In this document: positions 56,672 through 64,000 of the stretch, piece by piece
How the letters are laid out: each line of letters starts with the position of its first letter
Numbering within the stretch: the first letter of the stretch is position 1
Source of the DNA: Colocasia esculenta
Lineage: Eukaryota; Streptophyta; Magnoliopsida; Alismatales; Araceae
Assembly (NCBI GenBank): GCA_014218235.1
Contig: CM024755.1
Location: 79,096,631-79,160,630 of the forward strand
DNA: 64,000 nt
Reading direction: 5' to 3'
Position numbers and translations under genes: made by a program
The notes under the pieces: model-generated
The model's database searches: none
What the model was told of the DNA's origin: nothing
The model's input: only the letters and a program-made list of their open reading frames with translations

Positions 56672-59600
56672 TGATTTTTTTTTTTTAATGTAGCTGAACC
56701 AAAAGAGGTAGGTAGGGGCGACCTCACAGTGTGAGAGGGCCACTTCCTTCCCCAGGCGGCTAGGGGTTAGATTTTATATATGAAAAAAGAGGAGGTACAA
56801 AAGAGGCCTACGACCTAATAGAAGGAGTCCCCACCTTATCATGGTGGTAGAGCTCCTTGACAACTGGGGGCAGGTCGCCCCAAGAGTCCCAGCTGACCAG
56901 TGAAGGACATGATAAGGCGAAGTTTGCAAGGCTATCTGCAACTTTGTTGGCTTCACGGGGAGTGTGTGTGATTTCAGCCTGTAGTTTTTGCGTCTTGACG
57001 GTGATGTTATGTAAGATGCATGCAAGGTCCCAATGGCGAGTCTGCTGATCAGTCACAATCTGCAGGAGGTTGTGGGAGTCCGTCTCGATCATCACCTCAG
57101 AAAAACCATTTCTGCAACACATGGAGATGCCATCCCTCAGAGCTAAGGCCTCCGCAGCTAAGCTGGAGTTTAACCCATAGTAGGCATGGGCAAAGGCACA
57201 ACACATGTTGCCCTCTTGGTCGCAAACAATACCACCACCTCTAGCTTCACCCGATGTCGACTTGAATGCACCATCCACGTTCAGTTTTAGCCTTCCGGTA
57301 GGGGGAGTGAGCCACCGAATAACTGATGGGATTCTGGTATGAAGTTTGTCTTTCACAGTGCCCACTTGACCAAGTGCAGGTATCCAGTCTTGAGGAATTT
57401 TCTGAAACTTATAGGCTATGCAGATTGCCCTGACGGAAAGCAAGCTTCTATTGATGATATGTTTGGCCGACATCGCTTGGTCTTGGTATTTAGCTTTGTT
57501 ACGGCTGCACCAGGTTTCCCAAATAATAGCCATGAACATGCATTGGATGAGGCGGGCAGCAGCAGCATCAGTTCCTCAGCGCGCTAAGAAAGTGGTCAGA
57601 CTGTCTGCAATAACTGTCATATTGGAATTACTGAAGTGCAGGAGGTGAGACAGATCAGACCATATCTGGGCTGCAATATTACTTTTGAAAAACAAGTGGA
57701 GGGCGGTCTCCTCTTGAGGATTTGAACAGCAGTGGCATTTAGAGGCAAGAGGGACACCCTGATCTTTCACAGTCCCATCAACGGGAACAACATTGAGAAT
57801 GAGACGCCAAACCAGGACAGACCATTTGAGGGGGATATATGGGGACCAGAGGACAGCCCACTGATGGTCAGCTTCAGCAGTGAGGGTGGACCTGACAGTT
57901 TTGGTGGAGAAATGTCCATTCTGAGCAGGGCGCCAGATCCAGGTATCTTGGGTGTTGTTGTTGGTCAAGAATCTGGTAAACAGGTTCATGGGGCAATGTC
58001 GGAAGGCCATCTGAAGTTGGTTGCTCATGAGATCGCTGAACACCTGATGGATGGTGCAATTTTTGTTGACCATTGTGGTCCAGATGTCTTCAGGTAAATA
58101 CTCCCTCAGCGGAGTGTTTCCAGTCCAAATATCATACCAGAATTGAGCTTTGGAACCGCTGTCCATAATAACTATTCTGTGGTTTTTGTGGATGATATCA
58201 GCTGCACACTGCCATAACCTCCTGTCCGCAGCCACCATAAAGGGAAAATGGGCTTCAGAGTAGTGGCAATTAAAAAGGTGTTTGCCCCTAAAGAACTTAG
58301 CCCAAAGAGAATTAGTCGTCAAGGCTCTCCATAGCAGCTTGGTACGCAGTGCAATTTGCATGTGATGCAGGTTCATGACTCCCAGCCCTCCACACTCCTT
58401 AGGTTGAGCAATGGTGTTCCAATTTTTACAATGCTTTTTAGGGGATCCCTCATAAGAACCCCAGAAGAAGTTGGCGAGGATTCTATGGAAAACTCTAACA
58501 ACAGTTGAAGGTATTGGCATTGCATTAATGGTGTAGATGGGCATGGCTGACAGGACATGTTGGATCAAGATTAGTCTTCCCCCAGTAGATAACAGATCCT
58601 TCTTCCAACCTTGTAGCTTGGTGATAGTCTTCGCAATAATATTCGTAAAATGAGCAGGTTTTTGGCGGCCAAAATAAATAGACACACCCAGGTATTTAAC
58701 TGGAAGCATGGCTCTGACAAAACCGGTGGTCTTGCAGATTTTCTGAACCAGGCCGTCTTTTGCATGGGCAGGCACATAGAATGAACTTTTGTGTTTGTTT
58801 ATTAGCTGACTGGAAGCTTCTTCATAATTTTTTAGGAAGGCCATGAGCCTACACAGGTGTCTTACAGCTGCATTGGTGAAGATGAGGGTGTCGTCTGCGA
58901 AGAGGAGATGAGAGACTGCCGGACATCTAGCATTGGTTTGGTACCATCCACCACTGCTATTCTGGAAGAGATTTCGAAGACCCCTGCTGAGAGCTTCTTC
59001 CGCGAGAATAAAAAGAGTTGGGGCCACGGGGTCCCCTTGTCGAACCCCCCGGGAAGACTTGAAAAAGCCATGCATTTTGCCGTTAAGAAGAACATAGAAC
59101 CAGCAGTTGGTGAGCAGTGGTTCGATGTTAGACATGTTTTGAAGTGAGAAACTGAACCTGCGGAGGACAGCATAAAGGAAGTCCCATTCAAGCCTGTCAT
59201 AGGCCTTAGCCATATCAACTTTGATGATTATATTACCCCCTCTGCAAGGCCTTCCAAGGTGTTGGAGCATATCTTTGGATAGCAGGATGTTTTCAGAGTT
59301 GCTTCGCCCTTTGGTGAAAGCCCCTTGTTCCTCTGAGATCAGAAGTGGAAGAAGCGTGCCCAGCTTGTTAGAGATAATCCGAGATATAATCTTGTAAAGA
59401 AAATTGGATAGGCTGATAAGTCTGAAATCCAAGTAGACTTTTGGATTCTCAACTTTAGGGATCAAAGTGATGAGGGCTGATGTGAGGGCGGTTGGCAACT
59501 GATGGCCACAAAAGAAAGACTGGACGGCAGTAGTGACATCAGTGTTGATGAAGTCCCAACAAGCATGGAAGAAATGTCCGGAGAAACCGTCAGGTCCCGG

Positions 59601-60314
59601 GGCACTGTCGGGGTCCATACTAAAGACAACCAACTTGATTTCTTCTGGGGTGGGCACATTGCACAGCATAGTGTTGTCTTTTTCAGTTAGCAGATGAGGT
59701 GTGTTCAAGGATTCCCAGTTGGATCTGATGTGGGGCAGAACTGAAAGCCTTAGAGAAGTGGTCCACAAACATTTCTGCAATCTCATCTTCACCATTGACA
59801 GTTGAACCATCCTCCCTGTGGAGTCTAGAGATCTGGGAATGCTTTCTCTAAGTGAGGGCATAGGCATGGAAAAATTTAGTGTTATTGTCCCCGTCCTTTA
59901 ACCATTTCAGCCTGGATTTCTGACGCCATAATCTCTCCTCCTGTAGAAGAATTTGTTCCAGATTGGCCTTGGCCAAGGTGAAAGCCGTGTGGTTGGGTTG
60001 AGAGCTGTCCTCCTCATAAGCCTTTTGAGCAGTGGCAAGCTTTGCCTCAGCTTCTTGCATGTTGAGGGAGACGTTGCCAAAAACTTCTCTGTTCCAATTC
60101 ATGTAGAAACTCTTCATGCATTTCAATTTTTGGACAATGTTGAGCATGGGGCTATTGGAGGCGGGGGCCATTCTCCAGGCCTTAGCAGAATCCTCCATGA
60201 AGTTATCATGAACACACCACATATGCTGAAAGGTAAACCTTGATGGACCTTGTTTGGTGTTGGCAGTGCTGGATATGAGGAGTGGGCAATGGTCACTGCA
60301 AGCTTTACCCTACT
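56672..60314 (-). mobile_element. L1-type LINE, 5'-truncated
   Basis: Minus-strand insertion: its poly(A) tail shows as a T run at 56672-56685, followed by a 3' UTR, RNase H, RT and the end of the endonuclease. It is cut at about 60310 just upstream of the endonuclease motif SDHCPLLIS, as expected for 5' truncation during target-primed reverse transcription. Aligning the flanks with the spacer of C (cccctttgaaactt ... tagtgtgtgaaaag) shows that it split the pol-env spacer of G. No clear target-site duplication was seen. Confidence 0.9.
56808..60300 (-). pseudogene. LINE ORF2: endonuclease end, RT, zf-RVT, RNase H
   Basis: ORF2 nicks DNA and copies the LINE RNA. Upstream piece (60300-59848): endonuclease end SDHCPLLI, then FQHMWCVHDNF and ERLWRQKSRLKWLKDGDNNTKFFHA, stopped by a TAG at 59848; the frame shifts near 59745. 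The RT frame runs 59867-57576 with PGPDGFSGHFF, KVDMAKAYDRLEWDF, RGVRQGDP and FADD (residues 323-326), then a zf-RVT block with WRLILNVVPVDGTVK and CHCCSNPQEETALHLFF. A single in-frame TGA (57576-57578) separates it from RNase H in the same frame (57539-56808): LNVDGAFKSTSGEARGGGIV, AEALALRDGI, IETDSHNLLQIV, REANKVADSLA. All four catalytic acidic residues of RNase H appear present. Confidence 0.9.
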
Positions 60315-61046
60315 TGAGTAATCAGGATCTCTGGTGTGTGAAAAGTATGGGCTCTTGCATGAAAAAGAAAAGGGAAAAATTTGATTGTTTATCATTTTAT
60401 AAAAATGCAAATAATCAGTCTAATTGAAGTTCAAAAGTTTGAAAATTTCAAGCTAGATGTTTTAACTCAATGTATCTTGGTTTATTTTTCATCTATCCAA
60501 GGTTATCATTTTACATGGTTTGAGTAAGATTTTATAAGATTGCAAATTTTCACCTGAAAGATTCTTTTCTCTTCTGTTATTTTTTTCTTATGAGTCTTTC
60601 AGTGTTTTTAATGGTTAAACTAGAGTTTTTAACTTTCAAACCATTAATTTCACTAAAATGAGAATAAGGTGAGGAAAGAACATAAATTTTTTAACATTCT
60701 CAAGATTACCCTAAAATACAATTAATCATAGTGTTTTTGCTTCTTTCTCAAATGTTATCTAAACATTTTCTTGAATTCTCTATCATAGAGTCGACACTCT
60801 TCTTGATAGAGTCGACTCTACTCATCCATTCTTGTCTTCAGAACAAGATATCTTTCTTTGTTCCGTAGGAACAGTGTAAGGCCTAGGGCAGGTCGACGCT
60901 TGAAGCATCGTGTGTCTTCGAAAACTTAACTCTAAAGCCCTTTTGGCCTCACTTTGATCACAACTGCTTTCATCTTCTTCATCTGTTCTTAAAATCCCCT
61001 TTCTACGTCTGCAACTCTCGCTCTTCGATTCACCGATTCTCTATCA
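60315..61046 (+). other. Pol-env spacer of G, right part, and env leader
   Basis: Non-coding A/T-rich sequence. A palindrome pair with cores at 60790 and 60811 (21 bp apart; the second is GAGTCGACTC) and a lone core near 60893 precede the env-like start by 150-260 bp. The last 100 bases are pyrimidine-rich (cttcatcttcttcatctgtt), which could hold a splice acceptor. Confidence 0.65.
60790..60816 (+). promoter_or_regulatory. Palindrome pair ahead of env-like ORF of G
   Basis: GTCGAC cores at 60790 and 60811, 21 bp apart, in the same relative place as in B and C. Confidence 0.75.
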
Positions 61047-63137
61047 ATGGCTCCTAAAATGCAAGCCCGTCGAGGAGGAAAACGGAAGGAGTCAGTGCCT
61101 GCGTCATCTGAACGACCCACAAAGGTGAGAAATGATCTTGATAAGGGCAAAGAGCCTCTGGAGAAGAAGCCCTCAATTCCGTCCTTCTCAAGCCGGCGAT
61201 TTTCTCACCCTCGTTCGGCCAAGGAAAAGACATTCTCCAAGGGTAAGAAGAAACATGAGTTTGTTGATTTGAGCAGCTCTGATGAAGGAGATGAAAGCTT
61301 GCAAGCCTCACTGGATGAGAATCCCCAAGAATCTCCTAAAGAAAACCCTAATGTCTAGGGTTCGAACTATTTTTCCAGCGAATAGAGATCAAAGGAACAT
61401 GAAGGTTCTCAGTTGAAGGACACCAGTGCTAGTATTCCGAAAAAGTCTGATGAATTTGAAAAGGAACATATTCAGAATGACCAAGATGAGGATGAGGTTG
61501 AACCTGAAAAAGCAGCAAGTGTTGATTCGAGAGGTCAGAATACCAATCAACCGTCTGACACCAATTCTGGGGAAAACGAGTCTGAGTATGAAGGTTCACA
61601 GGCATAAGAAGTAGTTCATCTGACTACTGAAAATAAGCAGATTTTGCATCCCAGAACAATTGATGTTCATGATGAAGGTATGAACACTATATTTTCTGAT
61701 CTGATAGAGATGATAGAATTTCAAGGATGGACTAATTTTATCAGTGTGCATAGGATTTTTTATCCTATTTTAGTCCAAGATTTTTTTAGAAACCTGGTTA
61801 GCAAGAAGGATACCCTAGAGTCTAGGGTCAGAGGAGTACCTATTGTACTCACAAATGATGTTGTGAGTCAATTTCTGGACATTCCGAATGAGGGACATAA
61901 TCCTCAAGATTACAATGTTTGTGCTCATGAGGCCTATACTTTGATGACTGGACTGCCTCATGATAAAGCGAACATCTTCCATACTAGAGTTTCTACCCTG
62001 AATGCCAATAGATTTCCTCCTGTTAACAGAGTGCTACATCATTGGTGTACCACTATTTTGACCTCTCAAGAAGGAGGGAGACACAGGATTACCAGTATGT
62101 AAAGATTTTTGATATATTGTTTAATCAAAAAAGAGAAGGTCAACTTATCAATCATTTTTTGTCAGTTGCTTCATGAAGCAACTAGACCAGAGCTGAGGAA
62201 GAGTTTACCATATGCAACACATTTGTCCTCCATATTTCAGAAGATGCATGTTCCTTTGGACAATACCAAAGTCCAGAAGATTGCAAAGTACCACACTTAT
62301 GATTTGGCTCATATTGTTAAATTTATGAAGTTGAATTTGGAACCTCAGGTGGTGACAGAACCTACTGCACCTCAAGAGATTGTCAATGAAGATGTTGATG
62401 TGGATCAGCCACATCATGACCAAGATGAGTAGAGAGCTTAGGATGAAATTGAAGGAGTTCAGTTGGGTGAAGTTCTGCCTATTCCTTCACCCTCTCTTAT
62501 ACCTAGATTTGATGATCTAGGTGTGGATCAGCCACATTTCTCACCTGCTCATCCCACTTCTCATGAGCCCTTTGTTGCTGAGCAGGTCCATCCTTCCACC
62601 TCTTATGCTGAAACTCCCATTCCACCACAGCTTCTCCAATTTCTGCAAGATCAATTCGTTGTTGTAAATGACTCTATTAGCCTACTGAATACCAAGATTG
62701 ATCAACAGTCCTTGCAGTTTGAGAGCAAGTTGGAAGAAATTGGGAGAAAGTTCAGCGAGAATATTGATAGACAAGACCAGACTGCTAGATTTATAGCTGT
62801 TAGATCAGACGTACTCATAAAGAAAATTGGGGAAGTCTTCAACACTGTTGCCTACACTGAAGCTGACATTTTTGATAAAGTACAATCAGTTGAAGAAGCA
62901 CTTCAAAGAGGATCCGAAAGCTTAATGATATTCCAGATCTGGTCAACACAGCCCATCAAATCACTAACAAGATGAATATTCTTAGAGATTATCACAACGA
63001 GATGTCTCATAATCTCAAACTTGTGAGACATGAGTTTAATCAAGTGTGGAAGCTTCATGATGTGACTGACACAACTGAGAGCAATCAAGCAACTTCCTCT
63101 GCAGCTGCCCCTCCGATGCTTCATGAAGTTGATAATA
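61047..63137 (+). pseudogene. Env-like third ORF of Sirevirus G, broken
   Basis: It starts at 61047 with MAPKMQARRGGKRKE, a basic, serine-rich head as in B and C. Blocks in order: MIEFQGWTNFISVHRIFYPI; FLDIPNEGHNPQDYNVCAHEAY; NRFPPVNRVLHHWCTTIL; ELRKSLPYATHL; an acidic/proline region (VDVDQPHHDQDE); then helical, coiled-coil-like sequence (FLQDQFVVVNDSISLLNTKI). Stops at about 61356, 61606, 62100 and 62430 and a frameshift near 62930 break it. The tail is replaced by Tat-type gag at about 63138. No membrane segment is seen; role unknown. Confidence 0.7.
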
Positions 63138-64000
63138 ATCTTCATGAGCAACAACAAATTGATTGGGCAGAGATGAAGAGACTGATTCAGATCTTGAAGT
63201 ATCAACAAGGGTAGAGATAGCAGTAGCAACAATAGAGGCAACAACAGCCACCACCACAGCAACATCAGCAGTTCCAACAACAATTCCAATAGCCACAACA
63301 ACTATAGCAACCACAACAACCACCCCATGATCTTGGCATAGTGCGAAACCCTATGCCGCAACATCAGCCCACTCCGAACCCCCAACCTGATCAACCACCC
63401 GTTCAAGTCAACCCCATCATCCACCAGTCGCCGCTTGGGCCTACGATGATGAGCATGAAGTAGGTCAATTATTGGCTATTTCTCATACCACAATCACCTC
63501 CACTACACCTACTATTGCCACAATCACCTCGCCACTATGCAACACTCCCATAGTACCACCCATTAGTCCATCACCCATCAATGTCCCACTTACTCTCATG
63601 CCAGCACAAATAATAGCCAACCCATCCATCATCAACACCACTCCACCTCCATTGCAACACAACCTCGCCCTCCGGAGCGGGCGAATGTTTCACCGGATGT
63701 ATCCCTATGCATCCATGTCAATGTCGGGTCAGTAGACCCACAACTCCAACTCCAGCAACCAACAACAACAACGGGACATTGAAGAGGCAAAGGCAAAGCC
63801 AGTCCCAGGCACTCAATATGACATTCTGAAACATATGGACCAGACGCTTGCCAAGATTTCTATCCTTGAACTAATCAAGAGGTCCCATACCCATTAAGAT
63901 GCCTTGCAGACATTTCTACAAAGGGTTATGGTCAGTGAAGACATGACCCCGGAAACTTTGCCATCGGTCTTATCTATCGTTACTAGGAGGCTGACAATTA
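63138..64000 (+). pseudogene. Tat/Ogre-like gag end and protease start, second copy
   Basis: It begins abruptly at atcttcatgagcaa (HEQQQIDWAEMKRLIQ) and follows 4163-5030 almost base for base: the glutamine-rich tract with TAG codons, the LALRSGRMFH block, QYDILKHMDQT, and the start of the protease domain (MTPETLPSVLSIVTR) at the window edge. Differences are scattered single bases plus a gap of a few bases near 63425. It continues beyond the window. Stops shared with the first copy show that both descend from an already defective master or that the reading is discontinuous. Confidence 0.85.

Larger units (their letters stand above)
46730..63137 (+). mobile_element. Sirevirus G with two later insertions
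   Basis: A plus-strand Sirevirus whose own sequence totals about 10.9 kb: 5' LTR, primer-binding site, gag, pol, spacer and env-like ORF. A solo LTR (53295-55191) splits its RNase H and a LINE (56672-60314) splits its pol-env spacer. The end of the env-like ORF and the 3' LTR are lost at about 63138, where Tat-type gag begins. The flank before the LTR is acgag. Confidence 0.85.

Overview
The window reads as repeat-rich, heterochromatin-like DNA of a flowering plant with a large genome. I find no gene I would call a host gene and no tRNA, rRNA or CRISPR. Nearly every base belongs to plant transposable elements: Ty1/copia Sirevirus-type elements, Ty3/gypsy elements of the Tekay (chromovirus), Athila and Tat/Ogre-like types, one L1-type LINE with a C-terminal RNase H, and small inverted-repeat DNA transposons. 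Lineages were recognised from protein motifs by eye. Species cannot be told from this.

Layout, left to right. 1-2490: fragments of Tekay-type LTRs in alternating orientation. 2570-6412: a decayed Tat/Ogre-like gag, protease and G-patch region. 6440-7022 and 43986-45750: two halves of one copia LTR carrying a 39-bp tandem repeat, split by a block of about 37 kb. That block holds a Tekay LTR (+) at 7023-9713; Sirevirus A (+, from 9714), whose gag is split by Sirevirus B (-, 12271-21204); a Tekay integrase-chromodomain fragment (22083-24044); Sirevirus C (-, 24045 to about 33077); an Athila element (+, about 33078-40181); and a Tekay-type LTR (-) at 40182-43985, which carries a hAT-type MITE that itself carries a Mutator-type foldback. 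45783-46320 is a minisatellite. 46730 to about 63137 is Sirevirus G (+), interrupted by a solo LTR (53295-55191) and by a 5'-truncated LINE (56672-60314). From 63138 to the end is a second copy of the Tat/Ogre-like gag seen at 4163-5030.

All coding regions are degenerate to some degree. The best preserved are the Athila RNase H-integrase frame, the reverse transcriptase of C, the LINE ORF2 (one in-frame TGA between RT and RNase H) and the third, env-like ORF of C. Clean target-site duplications support the nesting: tacac for B inside A, tcttg for the solo LTR inside the RNase H of G, and an 8-bp near-match for the hAT MITE. Three element-to-element junctions (22083, about 33077, about 63138) have no LTR end and look like deletions by illegitimate recombination.

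The most striking signal is non-coding. All four Sireviruses carry pairs of GTCGAC-core palindromes spaced 20-22 bp apart, placed about 80-450 bp upstream of the LTR TATA box, inside the gag coding region, in the pol-env spacer, and just ahead of the env-like ORF. A Tekay LTR shows a similar series of TCGCGA-type palindromes, four of them 21-22 bp apart. The env-leader copies suggest that the third ORF may have its own control element or that the element RNA carries repeated stem-loops.
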